The notes: generated from the letters alone by a model not told the origin. A stretch of DNA of 64,000 bases from Acidovorax sp. FJL06 (GCF_003852545.1 NZ_QAJR01000017.1:143412-207411); one strand, 5' to 3'; counted from the first letter of the stretch, positions 1 through 9,578 are shown. Made by a program: numbers and translations.

Positions 1-320
1 AAAGTGTCCACATCCTGCATCGGATGGGCACTCAAAAAACCTGGCAATCGGGCCAATTCGTCGTTGCGCTTGGGGTTGTACTTCATCGTGCACGAACCAA
101 GCGGATAGGGCCCGTTGTCCACGCCATGGGACTCCTGGCTCAGGCAGGTGAAATGGCGCACCACATCCACTTCACTCACTTCCGGCAGGCCAATCACAGC
201 GCGCTGGCAAGCAAAAGAAGGCAGCGACGGCGACGCAAGCGCCTTGCCGACAAAAACGTCGCTGGCAGCGCCTGGACGGTGCAGATCAACAATAGATTGA
301 GAGGGAGAAGTAGCAGACAT
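1..320 (-). CDS. gcvPB: Glycine dehydrogenase (decarboxylating) subunit 2, partial at window edge
   Basis: N-terminal ~106 residues of the PLP-binding half of the two-subunit glycine cleavage P-protein, which decarboxylates glycine and passes aminomethyl to the H-protein. The motif [12 protein letters not shown] at residues 73-84 is diagnostic of GcvP/GcvPB. The ATG at 320 follows the gcvPA stop by one base (TGA-C-ATG), so the two subunits are translationally linked. The rest of the gene, including the PLP lysine, lies left of the window. Many proteobacteria carry the P-protein as one fused chain, so the split form is noteworthy. Confidence 0.93.
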   Translation of the reverse strand, partial: MSATSPSQSIVDLHRPGAASDVFVGKALASPSLPSFACQRAVIGLPEVSEVDVVRHFTCLSQESHGVDNGPYPLGSCTMKYNPKRNDELARLPGFLSAHPMQDVDT

Positions 321-321
321 G

Positions 322-1686
322 TCAGGACTCCTGCAAACACGCACGTGCATGCCCCACATACGCATCCAGATCCGCCAGGCTCTTGGTCTCCGTCACGGCG
401 ACCAGCAACCCCCGCCCATGGCCCACCAACCCCTTGTCGAGCGGGATACCTGCGAAGACGCCAAGGTTGCGCATGCGGGCGCAGAAGGTCACCGCATCCA
501 GCGGCAGCTCAACCGCAAACTCATTGAAATGGGTTCCACTGCGCAACCTGCTGACACCCTCCATCGAAGTCAAAAGCGCACACAGCCGTGCTGCATTGGC
601 AGCATTCACCTGGGCAATGCGCATGAAATTGCGCTCTCCCAAGCAGGCCAGGTGAATGGCCACACGAATGGCATTGAGGGCCTGGTTGGAACAGATGTGG
701 CTGGTGGCCTTGTCGCGCGCCACATGCTGCTCACGGTCTTCCTTGACCAGCGCATAGCCAAGCTTTCCATTCAGATCATGAACGCGACCCACCAGGCGAC
801 CGGGCAAGTAACGCTCAAGAGGCTTGGTACAGGCAATGATGCCAACATAGGGCCCTCCGGCGCTCAACGGCAACCCCAGGGGCTGCCCTTCACACACCAC
901 AATGTCTGCCCCCAGCGTGCCAGGCGCTTCAAGCCATCCGCACAACAAGGGATTGACACACACGGTCAGCAGCGTGTCGTGCTGCAGGCACATCTGCCCG
1001 ATCGCTTGCACGTCCTCAATCACTCCGAATGCGTTGGGACTTTGCAGCACCACGCCAGCCACATCCCCTGCAGTGAGCAGATTGACCATCGCAGCAGCGT
1101 CTGCCATGCCGCTCACGGGGTCCTGCGCGACGTAAACAACCTGCACGCCACGGGGCAGGAGGTAGGTGTCGAGCACCTCGCGGTACTGCCCCCAGACCGC
1201 TTGCGCCACCACCACGCGGCGTTTGCCGCTGGCAGAGCACATCATCCAGCAGGATTCGGCCAGCGCTGTGGCGCCATCGTAGACGGAGCAATTGACACAA
1301 TCCCGCCCCAAAAGACGCCCCACCAGCACCTGAAACTCAAACAGCGCCTGCAAAAGCCCTTGGCTCATTTCGGGCTGATAGGGGGTGTAGGCCGTCAGGA
1401 ACTCTCCACGCGAGACGATGGCATCAACAACCGCCGGAATGTAGTGCTCATAGGCCCCGCCCCCCAGGAAACAGCTGTGTGTCAACACCGTGGCATTCAT
1501 GTCAGCCATGCTCCGCACATCGCGCATCAGCTCCCACTCGCTGAGCGCAGGTGGCAGATCAAGCTCGCGGCGCAAACGCACCTGCGCAGGCACATCGGCA
1601 AACAGCTGCTCCACCGAATGAAGCCCCATCACCTCCAGCATGGCTTGGACGTCCGAGCCCGTGTGCACGTTAAAGCCGATGGGCAT
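322..1686 (-). CDS. gcvPA: Glycine dehydrogenase (decarboxylating) subunit 1
   Basis: 454-residue N-terminal-half subunit of the split P-protein of the glycine cleavage system. Family motifs visible are [12 protein letters not shown] and [15 protein letters not shown] in the first third, and AGGPYVG further on. I chose the ATG at 1686 (protein begins [10 protein letters not shown]), which matches the usual short N-terminus of the family and has GGAG just upstream; a GTG at 1722 would add 12 residues but has no visible ribosome-binding site. It is immediately followed by gcvPB. No gcvT or gcvH is seen on this side, so they would have to lie left of the window or elsewhere. Confidence 0.93.
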   Translation of the reverse strand: MPIGFNVHTGSDVQAMLEVMGLHSVEQLFADVPAQVRLRRELDLPPALSEWELMRDVRSMADMNATVLTHSCFLGGGAYEHYIPAVVDAIVSRGEFLTAYTPYQPEMSQGLLQALFEFQVLVGRLLGRDCVNCSVYDGATALAESCWMMCSASGKRRVVVAQAVWGQYREVLDTYLLPRGVQVVYVAQDPVSGMADAAAMVNLLTAGDVAGVVLQSPNAFGVIEDVQAIGQMCLQHDTLLTVCVNPLLCGWLEAPGTLGADIVVCEGQPLGLPLSAGGPYVGIIACTKPLERYLPGRLVGRVHDLNGKLGYALVKEDREQHVARDKATSHICSNQALNAIRVAIHLACLGERNFMRIAQVNAANAARLCALLTSMEGVSRLRSGTHFNEFAVELPLDAVTFCARMRNLGVFAGIPLDKGLVGHGRGLLVAVTETKSLADLDAYVGHARACLQES

Positions 1687-1885
1687 TCGCTCCACTACAG
1701 AGTCGTTCTGTCTTTGGTTCACGGCGATGAAAGCGTTTGGTCAAAACGCATGATTGGACAGCAAAAATGGATCAAGAGACCAGAGGCTGACGCCCCTTGA
1801 AAGTCTTGGGGGACATATGGAAGCACGGGGGCCCACCTGATCCCAAGCGTAGCATGCCCGGCACGCGGGTCGCCACATCGTGCGG

Positions 1886-2452
1886 CTAGTTGGAGGCACG
1901 CCCGCCGAGCCGTTGGACGGTCCAGATCAAAATCCTGAGATCCAGCCAGAGGCCGGCTTCCCGGGCATAGCGCAGATCCGCAGTCAGTCTTTGCTCATGG
2001 GTCGCTTCGGAGCGGAACAGGACTTGCGCCAGGCCGGTGATACCCGGCCGCACACTGCAGCGCTCCACCCATTGCGCCTCGGAATACAGATCACGCTGAA
2101 CGGGCAGGTCCGGACGTGGGCCGACCAGGCTCATGTCACCCTTGATCACATTCAGAAGCTGAGGCAATTCATCGATGCTGGTGCGACGCAGAAAACGACC
2201 TACCCGCGTAATGCGCGGATCAGCCCCTCCCTCCGTGAAGTGCGGCCCCAGGGCGCTCGCATTGCGCACCATGCTGCGGAACTTGTACATATGGAACTCA
2301 CGCCCATTGAGCCCCACACGCACCTGCCGGAACAGCACCGGAAAGCCATCGCCAACAACACAAGCCATGGCGGCAAGCAGCAGAATGGGACTGAACAACG
2401 CCACTGCCAGCAACGACAAGAGGAGATCCATCAGGCGCTTCACGCGACGCAC
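1886..2452 (-). CDS. Bacterial sugar transferase (undecaprenyl-phosphate sugar-1-phosphate transferase family)
   Basis: 188-residue short-form initiating glycosyl-1-phosphate transferase of the PglC/WbaP-C-terminal type, which would load the first sugar phosphate onto undecaprenyl phosphate at the inner membrane. It has one N-terminal hydrophobic re-entrant segment (about residues 7-30), then the family motifs KFRSM, DELPQLLNV and GDMSLVGPRP, and RPGITGLAQV near the C-terminus. The GTG at 2452 lies inside the end of the aldolase gene (13-base overlap); a second GTG at 2443 gives the more typical start VKRLMDLLLS. Its partners flippase and aldolase suggest polysaccharide or glycan synthesis. 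Confidence 0.9.
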   Translation of the reverse strand: MRRVKRLMDLLLSLLAVALFSPILLLAAMACVVGDGFPVLFRQVRVGLNGREFHMYKFRSMVRNASALGPHFTEGGADPRITRVGRFLRRTSIDELPQLLNVIKGDMSLVGPRPDLPVQRDLYSEAQWVERCSVRPGITGLAQVLFRSEATHEQRLTADLRYAREAGLWLDLRILIWTVQRLGGRASN

Positions 2453-3246
2453 CCCAGATCCGCCGCGATGGACTCGATCGCCCTGCGGGCCCGCAGCTGG
2501 TCAGATTCAACCTGATCCTCGGTACGCGCTGCTAGCCCCCCCTCGGCGATTCGAAGCGCCTGTATCTGATCCTCGAACGAGCCCACGGCCTCGCTGCCAT
2601 GGAAAGTTCTCGACAGAATCACGGCCCCCGAGCCCAGCCGCAGGTGCTCCGCCAAAACATCCCGCCCAGGCAGCAATCCCTCATCCAGCCTCGCAATCCC
2701 CCCAAACCCAAAGCGCAGCCCCTGGGCTTGCACCCTGGCTGCAACCCGGTCCAACACCCCTTGGGCCAAAGGCTCAAACATGAACCGGCAACCCAAAGAA
2801 AGATGCAGGTCATTGAGCCCCACAAACACTTCGCACAGCCCGGGGGTGCCTACCCAGCCATCCAGCGACTGCAGCGCTCCCGCCGTCTCCAGCAGCGCCA
2901 CAATGGGCGCCCGCCCCGCCACGATGCGGCTGAACGCCTGCAGCTCCTCGGGGGTGTGGAACATGGGCAGCATCACCCAGTCGGCGCCTTGAGCCAGCAC
3001 GGCATTCAGCTCATCCGCGGTGCCTGCATGCAATGGATTCACGCGCACCATGAGCCGTGAGCGCAGCAGCTGCGACTTGATGCGGCCGACATCCTCCAGC
3101 CGGTGGGTGCTGATGAAGGTATTGCGTCCGGCCTGGCGCTCGGCCTTGCCGTGGACCTCCAGATCGACAAACAGGCGCATGCCCGGCAGTGCATCGCAGC
3201 GGCGCGCCAGCGCGGGGTCGTTGGTGATCTGCAGAAAATCAATCAT
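2440..3246 (-). CDS. HpcH/HpaI aldolase / citrate-lyase-beta-like protein
   Basis: 268-residue TIM-barrel protein of the HpcH/HpaI aldolase family, metal-dependent lyases acting on 2-keto-acids or acyl-CoA esters. Visible features are the conserved arginine segment in VRVNPLHAGT, the metal-ligand Glu in VALLETAGAL and the Asp in VFVGLNDLHL, followed by a short alpha-helical tail. Start ATG at 3246 (MIDFLQITND). It sits between a flippase and a sugar transferase with 20-base and overlapping junctions, so it may make or modify a keto-acid substituent for a surface glycan; that role is an inference, and the substrate is unknown. Confidence 0.8.
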   Translation of the reverse strand: MIDFLQITNDPALARRCDALPGMRLFVDLEVHGKAERQAGRNTFISTHRLEDVGRIKSQLLRSRLMVRVNPLHAGTADELNAVLAQGADWVMLPMFHTPEELQAFSRIVAGRAPIVALLETAGALQSLDGWVGTPGLCEVFVGLNDLHLSLGCRFMFEPLAQGVLDRVAARVQAQGLRFGFGGIARLDEGLLPGRDVLAEHLRLGSGAVILSRTFHGSEAVGSFEDQIQALRIAEGGLAARTEDQVESDQLRARRAIESIAADLGCVA

Positions 3247-3266
3247 GGTATGTGGTGTGGTGCAGA

Positions 3267-4796
3267 TTATGACCGCAGGGCCCGGCGCAGACCGGGGCCG
3301 GAGAACCAGCCAGACGCTATCACAGCGAGAGCGGCTGACGCGCTTCCAGCCAGCGTTCCCACGTGTTTCCACTCCAAACTGCGAACCGGTGCAGCCAGCC
3401 CCTCGGCGCCCCCCCACCCAGAGGCAAGCAGGGCCACGGCCACCAGGGCCAGCAGGGGCGCCAGCAACGTTCGCACGGGCACCCAGCGCCGCAGGGCTGG
3501 CACGCCCAACGCCCCCCAGGCCACCAGGGCCGCCGCCAGAAACCCGGCATTCAGCCCCCCCATGAGCACCCCGCCCGTGACCAGCCCCATCGCCCCCATT
3601 CCCACCAGCATGGCCAGTGCCAGCATGTACGCCAGCACGGCAAAGCGCATGCGCCCCACCGAGGCCAACACCGTCAAAGCCACCGCCAGCAGCGCCTGCG
3701 GCAACAGGCCCCACGCCCCCACGCGGCCCCAGGCAGCGATCTGCTCCAACGCCGGCGCCTGCATGCGCCCCCAGCCGAAAAGCAAGGAAGCGATCACTGG
3801 CGCCCCCACCAACAGTGCGGCCGCAGCGGCGCAGGCCAGTGTCCAGGCCAGCACCAGGGCATTGCGCACCGCGGTTGCCATGTCCTCTGCGCCTGGGTGA
3901 TCGTCAGCGCCAGACTGCGCCGCATGCGCCCGCGCAATCGCGGGGAAGGCCAGCGAAGCCACGAGCTGAATGGCCAGAACCAGCGGCAGCTCCACAAGTT
4001 TCCAGGCGTAGTTGAAGGTGGCCAAGGCCCCCTCGCCCGCCCCGGATGCGAAGGTGCGGGCCACAAAAGGCAGTGTCAAGGGCAGGCCCGCTCCCAAGGC
4101 GGCCCACATCCAGATGCGCCAACCCGGCAGCGGCGCTGGCGCAGCGCAAGGCGGTTCCACCGGCAAGGCCTGCTGGCGCACATGCCGCATACGCCAGCCC
4201 TGCCACAGCAACCGCAAAACAACCGCCAATAGCAGGAACACGCCCAGTATTTGCGTCGCGCCTTCTCCCGCCCCATACAGGCCCAAGAACAGCAGCGCGG
4301 CGATGAGCACACCATTCACCACCAGATTGGCGCTGTACAAGCCCACAAAATCACGCTCGTGCTGCAACCGCGTGGCCCACAGACCGGCCAGCATGGCGGC
4401 GGGCAGGGCCAGGGCGCTCCAGACCACAGCGTTGCTGGCAGCGCCTTGCAACGCGGCGGAGGCTCCGGGCACCAGCAACGCCGCCACGGGGCCTTGGGCC
4501 GCACACATCAGGCCCGCCAGCACAAGGCTCCCCCACAACAAACGCCGGGCCACGCGGGTCTGGGTGGCGTTCTGCTGCGCGGCCGACTCTGTGGCCCACC
4601 GGGGCAACAACACATAGGCCAATGCGCCGCTGACGAGCACACCGGCCAGCCAGTCGGGCAGGGTCAGCATGACGATGACCACATCGGCCATGCCGGAACT
4701 GCCGAAAGCAGCGGCCAAGGCCGTCTCGCGCAGCACGCCCAACACACGGCTGGCAAGCAGCAACAGCAGCGAAAGCAGGCCAGCTTTGAGGAACAT
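3267..4796 (-). CDS. MurJ/MviN (MVF) family lipid-linked flippase
   Basis: 509-residue integral membrane protein, alternating hydrophobic segments along its length consistent with about 14 helices, of the MOP-superfamily MVF type. The N-terminal LLLASRVLGVLRETALAAAF segment is typical of the family. MurJ flips lipid II; this copy is first in a three-gene set with a sugar transferase and an aldolase, so it may instead be a Wzx-like flippase for another lipid-linked glycan. I cannot tell whether a second, housekeeping murJ exists elsewhere. The ATG at 4796 is 120 bases from divergent lysS. Confidence 0.82.
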   Translation of the reverse strand: MFLKAGLLSLLLLLASRVLGVLRETALAAAFGSSGMADVVIVMLTLPDWLAGVLVSGALAYVLLPRWATESAAQQNATQTRVARRLLWGSLVLAGLMCAAQGPVAALLVPGASAALQGAASNAVVWSALALPAAMLAGLWATRLQHERDFVGLYSANLVVNGVLIAALLFLGLYGAGEGATQILGVFLLLAVVLRLLWQGWRMRHVRQQALPVEPPCAAPAPLPGWRIWMWAALGAGLPLTLPFVARTFASGAGEGALATFNYAWKLVELPLVLAIQLVASLAFPAIARAHAAQSGADDHPGAEDMATAVRNALVLAWTLACAAAAALLVGAPVIASLLFGWGRMQAPALEQIAAWGRVGAWGLLPQALLAVALTVLASVGRMRFAVLAYMLALAMLVGMGAMGLVTGGVLMGGLNAGFLAAALVAWGALGVPALRRWVPVRTLLAPLLALVAVALLASGWGGAEGLAAPVRSLEWKHVGTLAGSASAALAVIASGWFSGPGLRRALRS

Positions 4797-4916
4797 GCCG
4801 CAAATTATCGAGGCTCAGGGGAGCACAAACGCCGCACGGCACGTGCAAAAAACTAAAATCACGGGTTTTGGTCCGAAACAACGCCTCTGAACGCCTCTAT
4901 TTGCGGGCGGCCCTCC
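4797..4916. promoter_or_regulatory. Divergent intergenic region, flippase / lysS
   Basis: 120 bases between two divergent genes must contain both promoters. An AT-rich stretch around 4846-4866 stands out from GC-rich surroundings; no clear -35/-10 pair could be assigned. Confidence 0.4.
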
Positions 4917-6473
4917 ATGTCTGACAACCACATTTCTCCCCCTGCCGCCGCAGCCCCCCAGGACGACAACCAACTCATCGCCGAGCGTCGCGAAAAGCTC
5001 CGCGCCCTGCGCGAAGTGCAAGCCACCGGCGGCGGCGTTGCCTTCCCCAACAACTTCAAGCCCGCGCACAAGGCGGCGCAGCTGCACCAGGACCACGGCG
5101 GGACGGCCAACGAGACACTGGAAGCCACGCCCGTCAACGTGAGCGTGGCCGGCCGCATGATGCTCAAGCGCGTGATGGGCAAGGCCAGCTTTGCCACGGT
5201 GCAGGATGGCTCGCTGGGCGAGGTGGGTGGCCGCATCCAGCTCTACGTGACGCGCGATGCGGTGGGCGAAGAGCTGTACGCCGCCTTCAAGCACTGGGAT
5301 CTGGGCGATATCGTGGGTGCCGAAGGCACGCTCATGAAGACCAAGACGGGTGAGCTGTCGATCAAGGTGACCACACTGCGCCTGCTCACCAAGAGCCTGC
5401 GCCCGCTGCCCGACAAGTTTCACGGCATGGCCGACCAGGAGCAAAAGTACCGCCAGCGCTATGTGGACTTGATCACCGACGAACAGGCACGCAAGCGCTT
5501 CATGGCCCGCAGCAAGGCGGTGAGTGGCCTGCGCGAGTTCATGGTGAGCCACGGTTTCCTGGAGGTCGAGACGCCGATGCTGCACCCTATCCCGGGCGGC
5601 GCCAATGCCAAGCCGTTTGTCACACACCACAACGCGCTGGAGCAGGAGATGTTCCTGCGCATCGCGCCTGAGCTGTACCTCAAGCGCCTGATCGTGGGTG
5701 GCTTCGAGCGCGTGTTCGAGATCAACCGCAGCTACCGCAACGAAGGCATCTCGGTGCGCCACAACCCCGAGTTCACCATGATGGAGTTCTACGCGGCGTA
5801 CTGGAACTACCTGGACCTGATGGACTTCACCGAGACGCTGATCCGCGAAGTGGCGCTCAAGGCCACGGGCTCGCTGCAGCTGAGCTACGGAGGGCGCGAG
5901 GTGGATCTGAGCCAGCCGTTTGCCCGCCTGACCATCCGCGAAGCGATCTTCCAGTACACCGAGGCCGGCGCCCACGTGGACGATGCCGCCTGGCTCATCA
6001 GTGCCCTGAAGAAGCTGGGAATGACGGAAGAGAAGGACAAGCTCTCCACGCGCTCCTTGGCCAGCCTGCAGGTGTTCTATTTTGAAGAAACCGTGGAAGA
6101 CAAGCTGTGGATGCCGACCTTCATCATGGAACACCCCACCGAGATCTCGCCCCTGGCGCGCGCCAATGACACCCGCCCCGAGGTGACCGAGCGCTTCGAG
6201 CTGTACATCACGGGCCGGGAGTTCGGCAACGGCTTCAGCGAGTTGAACGATGCCGAAGACCAGGCCGCCCGCTTCCACGCCCAGGTGGCCGCCAAGGACA
6301 GTGGCGACGACGAAGCCATGTTCTACGACCACGACTTCGTGCGCGCGCTGGAATACGGCATGCCCCCCACCGGGGGTTGCGGCATTGGCATCGACCGCCT
6401 CATGATGCTGCTGACCGACAGCCCCAGCATCCGCGACGTAATCCTGTTCCCGGCACTGCGCCGCGAATCCTAA
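4917..6473 (+). CDS. lysS: Lysine--tRNA ligase, class II
   Basis: 518 residues, normal for bacterial LysRS-II. An N-terminal OB-fold anticodon-binding domain (about residues 75-165, with [20 protein letters not shown]) is followed by the class II catalytic domain: motif 2 [15 protein letters not shown] near residues 262-276 and motif 3 [13 protein letters not shown] near 488-500. It charges tRNA-Lys in the cytoplasm. ATG at 4917; only a weak ribosome-binding site is visible. It stands alone, divergent from the flippase gene and 71 bases before the next gene. Confidence 0.97.
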   Translation: MSDNHISPPAAAAPQDDNQLIAERREKLRALREVQATGGGVAFPNNFKPAHKAAQLHQDHGGTANETLEATPVNVSVAGRMMLKRVMGKASFATVQDGSLGEVGGRIQLYVTRDAVGEELYAAFKHWDLGDIVGAEGTLMKTKTGELSIKVTTLRLLTKSLRPLPDKFHGMADQEQKYRQRYVDLITDEQARKRFMARSKAVSGLREFMVSHGFLEVETPMLHPIPGGANAKPFVTHHNALEQEMFLRIAPELYLKRLIVGGFERVFEINRSYRNEGISVRHNPEFTMMEFYAAYWNYLDLMDFTETLIREVALKATGSLQLSYGGREVDLSQPFARLTIREAIFQYTEAGAHVDDAAWLISALKKLGMTEEKDKLSTRSLASLQVFYFEETVEDKLWMPTFIMEHPTEISPLARANDTRPEVTERFELYITGREFGNGFSELNDAEDQAARFHAQVAAKDSGDDEAMFYDHDFVRALEYGMPPTGGCGIGIDRLMMLLTDSPSIRDVILFPALRRES

Positions 6474-6544
6474 GGCCCAGGCGGCTGGGCAGCGCCCCGG
6501 CCGCCCCAGACCGCGTCCTTTAACGGCCCAAGGAGACCCCTACC

Positions 6545-7579
6545 GTGCCCTTCAGTTCCAGCAACGCCCCCTACCCCGCTGCCGAGCCCCTGCCTTCGGG
6601 CAGCGCGTTCTCGGTGCTGGTGGTCGAGGACCAGGGCTCGGTGCGCGCCGCGCTGGTGGCAGAGTTGCGGAAGGCGGGCGTGTCCGACATTTTCCAGGCG
6701 TCCGAGGGCAACGCTGCATTGCAACTGTTCACCACCCGCCGCCCGGACCTGGTGCTGCTGGACATCCAGCTGCCCGGCCAGGACGGCTACTGGGTGGCGC
6801 AACAGATGCGAGGGAGCGAGGCCGGAGACTGGACCCCCATCATCTTCCTGTCGGGCCTGGACAACGAACTCGACGTGTGGCGCGGCATCGAGGTGGGGGG
6901 CGACGACTACCTCGTCAAACCCGTCAAGCCCATCGTCCTGATGGCGAAATTGCGCGCCATGCGCCGGCTGCTGGACATGCGCCGCCGGCTGGTGATGATG
7001 TCCGCCGAGCTGCATGCAGCCAACCAGCGGCTCAACGAAATGGTGGAGATTGATGCGCTCACGGGCCTCATCAATCGCCGTGGCTTCGACCGCATCCTGC
7101 ACAACGAAATCCTGGCCGCGCGCCGCGAGGGCACTCCGCTCACGTTGATGCTGTGCGACCTGGACCACTTCAAGCTCTTCAACGATGCCGGGGGGCACCT
7201 GAAGGGCGACGCCTGCCTGCGGGAGGTCGGCCGCCTGCTGCGCGATGTGTGCGTGCGCCCCCGCGATGTCTCGGCGCGCTACGGCGGCGAGGAGTTCGCG
7301 CTGATCCTGCCCAACACGCCGCGCTCAGGCGCCATGACCTTCGCGCGGGCCCTGGGGCAGCTGCTCAAGGTGCGGGCCATTGAGCACCCCAACTCCCCGC
7401 TGGGCAACCTGCTGACCCTCTCGGGAGGGATCAGCACCTGCGTGCCCGACGAAAACACCAACGCCGAGAGCATGATCATGCGCGCCGACCAGGCCCTGTA
7501 TGCCGCCAAGGCCCAGGGCCGCAACCGCTTCTTCAGTTTTGAGATGCAGATGGACACCGTGGAGCAACTGCGCAATTGA
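6545..7579 (+). CDS. Response regulator with diguanylate cyclase (REC-GGDEF) output
   Basis: 344 residues. Residues ~22-140 form a receiver domain with phospho-acceptor Asp73 (LLDIQLPG) and the KPVKP switch lysine. A helical linker leads to a GGDEF domain (~175-335) whose active site is GGEEF at 247-251; an RPRD I-site lies nine residues before it, at 238-241, so product inhibition by c-di-GMP is likely. It should make c-di-GMP in response to an unseen histidine kinase. The start is GTG at 6545, supported by AAGGAG at 6530-6535. Its stop overlaps the start of the following channel gene. Confidence 0.94.
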   Translation: MPFSSSNAPYPAAEPLPSGSAFSVLVVEDQGSVRAALVAELRKAGVSDIFQASEGNAALQLFTTRRPDLVLLDIQLPGQDGYWVAQQMRGSEAGDWTPIIFLSGLDNELDVWRGIEVGGDDYLVKPVKPIVLMAKLRAMRRLLDMRRRLVMMSAELHAANQRLNEMVEIDALTGLINRRGFDRILHNEILAARREGTPLTLMLCDLDHFKLFNDAGGHLKGDACLREVGRLLRDVCVRPRDVSARYGGEEFALILPNTPRSGAMTFARALGQLLKVRAIEHPNSPLGNLLTLSGGISTCVPDENTNAESMIMRADQALYAAKAQGRNRFFSFEMQMDTVEQLRN

Positions 7580-8286
7580 GTTTCTTTTCCGCCTTCTCGT
7601 TTGATGCCACGCAGCGCAATGCGCGCACCGTGGCATCCCGCATGCAGCTCTTGAAGACCCGCCTGCCCGATTGGGTGCAGGACTGGCTGGAAGTCATCAT
7701 CCCCGGCATGCAGATCCTGCTCATCCTCTTCGTGGCCTGGCTGCTGCAGCGCGTGCTGCGCCGCATCGTGCGCCGCGCCAGCACCCACTACCAGGTGCCC
7801 GATGAGCTGGTGGTGCCCCTCAATGGAATGATCCGCTGGGTCATCGTAGCCAGTGCACTGCTGCTGGTGCTCGAGCGCATGGGGGTTTCGGCCACCGTGC
7901 TCTGGACAGCCTTCACCGGCTTTGCCACGGTGGGTGCGGTCGCGTTCTTTGCGGCCTGGAGCGTGCTGTCCAACCTGTTCTGCGCGCTGCTGATCTTCAC
8001 GGTGCGGCCGTTCAGGATCGGCGACTACATCGAGGTGCTGGACACCGCCGAAAAACCCGGCGCCAAGGGGCGCGTGGTGGACATCAACCTGCTGTACACC
8101 ACGCTCGAAGACCATGGCGCCACAGCCGGCCACCTGGCTTGGTTGCAGGTTCCGAATGCGCTGGTATTCCAGCGCGTGGTGCGGCGCTGGCGAGGCCCAC
8201 CGCCCTCGGCGGTGGAGCCGACTGCAGCGTCGACCTCATTTGCACCCGCTCCAGAAGCATCTCCTTGCGCCCCGCCCGCGCCCTGA
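7576..8286 (+). CDS. Short MscS-family mechanosensitive channel
   Basis: 236 residues. Hydrophobic segments lie near residues 38-60 and 78-100, followed by the glycine/alanine-rich pore helix (GFATVGAVAFFAAWSVLSNL, about 115-135) and the start of the MscS beta domain (RPFRIGDYIEV, VDINLLYTTL). The usual C-terminal alpha/beta cage domain is missing; the protein ends in a Pro/Ala-rich tail after about residue 200. The likely start is TTG at 7576, overlapping the preceding stop by four bases (TTGA); an ATG at 7642 is the alternative. Translational coupling ties it to the diguanylate cyclase. Confidence 0.8.
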   Translation: MSFFSAFSFDATQRNARTVASRMQLLKTRLPDWVQDWLEVIIPGMQILLILFVAWLLQRVLRRIVRRASTHYQVPDELVVPLNGMIRWVIVASALLLVLERMGVSATVLWTAFTGFATVGAVAFFAAWSVLSNLFCALLIFTVRPFRIGDYIEVLDTAEKPGAKGRVVDINLLYTTLEDHGATAGHLAWLQVPNALVFQRVVRRWRGPPPSAVEPTAASTSFAPAPEASPCAPPAP

Positions 8287-8390
8287 ACCAGGGCATTTCA
8301 GTTGTTCATGGCGCTGCGCACAACCCGCAGCGGATGAAACTGGCGCGACCAAGGCCAGCGCCCCCGTGCAAGGGCCGCCCCGCCGCACCG

Positions 8391-8455
8391 GGGGCGTCCC
8401 CCTCCCAGATTGCGAAGCAATTTGAGAGAGGGGGAAGGCGCGAAGCGACTCAGGG
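8391..8455. repeat. Two-part inverted repeat downstream of convergent genes
   Basis: A long imperfect hairpin: CCCCCTC pairs with GAGAGGGGG, enclosing ATTGC-GAA-GCAAT, followed by a purine-rich block with GCGAAGCGACTCAGGGGGTG. It lies between convergent genes and has no T-run, so it is better read as a dispersed intergenic element (similar blocks are frequent in Comamonadaceae, from memory) that may double as a bidirectional stop for transcription. Confidence 0.5.
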
Positions 8456-8466
8456 GGTGCTTCATC

Positions 8467-9558
8467 TCAGGGCAGCAGGTCCAGCGCCTGCATGTAGGCC
8501 GGCTGGTACATCAGTTCATCCCAGGCCTGGGGCAGGGTTTCGGGCAGCAGCGCCAGGCGGCGCGACTCGCTGTCCACGCTGGGCTGCCACAGGCCTTGCG
8601 CCCGGGTTTTCTCCAACCCCTCGATGAGCTCGTCCACCGCACGGCCGTCGCCCACGCTCTGGTTGCACAGCAGCACCAGGTCGCAGCCCGCCTGCAGCGC
8701 CGCAATGGCGGCGTCGGTGTAGCTGACCACCTGGCCGTCCAGGCGGCGCGCGCCCTCCATGCTGAGGTCGTCGCTGAAGATGGCGCCGTCAAAACGCATC
8801 TGGCGGCGCAGGATGTCCTGCAGCCAGCGCTGCGAGAAGCCTGCGGGGCGGCTGTCCACCTTGGGGTAGATCACATGGGCGGGCATCACGCTGGTGAGCG
8901 TGCTGCTGAGCCAGGGGTAGGGCGCGGCATCGTCGGCCAGGATGGCCTTGAGGCTGCGCTTGTCCACCGGCACCTCGGTGTGCGAATCGGCCCGCACGAA
9001 GCCGTGGCCCGGGAAGTGCTTGCCGCAGTTGGCCATGCCCGCCTGCAACAGGCCGTGCATGAGGCTCTTGGCCAGCAGCGCGACCACGCGCGGGTCGCGG
9101 TGGAAGGCGCGGTCACCGATCACGCCGCTTTCGCCCCAGTCAAGGTCGAGCACGGGCGTGAAGCTGAAGTCCACGCCGCAGGCGCGCAGCTCACTGCCCA
9201 GCACATAGCCCGCCGCCGTGGCGGCGTTGGTGGCGCGCAAGGCGCCGCTGCCGGGCACGGCCTTGGCGCCCTGGCCGTCGTCCATCCACAGCTCACCCAG
9301 GGCGCGCATGGGCGGCAGGTGGGTGAAGCCATCGGTGCGAAAGCGCTGCACGCGGCCGCCTTCGTGGTCCACGCAGATGAGCAGGTCGTCCCGCACGGCC
9401 TTGATGCTGCTGGTGAGCTGCAGCAGCTGCGCGCGGCTCTCCCAGTTGCGGGCGAACAGGATCACACCGCCGGTCAGCGGATGGGCCAGGCGGCGGCGGT
9501 CCACGTCGGTGAGTGCGGTACCCGCCACGTCGAGGATCAGGGGTGCATGTTCGGTCAT
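8467..9558 (-). CDS. nagZ: Beta-N-acetylhexosaminidase (peptidoglycan recycling)
   Basis: 363-residue cytoplasmic GH3 glycosidase that removes GlcNAc from GlcNAc-anhydroMur-peptides during wall recycling. Present are the substrate-binding CVDHEGGRVQR segment, the general acid/base His loop KHFPGHG (near 179-185) with DSHTEVP, and the nucleophile Asp in FSDDLSMEGA (near 258-266). I chose the ATG at 9558 (MTEHAPLIL); a TTG nine bases upstream is also possible. It is the last gene of the lepA operon, 76 bases after acpS, with a family repeat in that gap. Confidence 0.94.
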   Translation of the reverse strand: MTEHAPLILDVAGTALTDVDRRRLAHPLTGGVILFARNWESRAQLLQLTSSIKAVRDDLLICVDHEGGRVQRFRTDGFTHLPPMRALGELWMDDGQGAKAVPGSGALRATNAATAAGYVLGSELRACGVDFSFTPVLDLDWGESGVIGDRAFHRDPRVVALLAKSLMHGLLQAGMANCGKHFPGHGFVRADSHTEVPVDKRSLKAILADDAAPYPWLSSTLTSVMPAHVIYPKVDSRPAGFSQRWLQDILRRQMRFDGAIFSDDLSMEGARRLDGQVVSYTDAAIAALQAGCDLVLLCNQSVGDGRAVDELIEGLEKTRAQGLWQPSVDSESRRLALLPETLPQAWDELMYQPAYMQALDLLP

Positions 9559-9578
9559 CAGGATCAATCAGAAATTCA

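Noticed and set aside
1687-1885. Glycine riboswitch before gcvPA
   Set aside because: The minus-strand leader lacks the conserved aptamer core and tandem arrangement; only a GC-rich intergenic sequence is seen.
4815-6332. 505-codon open frame antisense to lysS
   Set aside because: His/Val/Gly-rich shadow of lysS with no domain; lysS has complete class II synthetase motifs.
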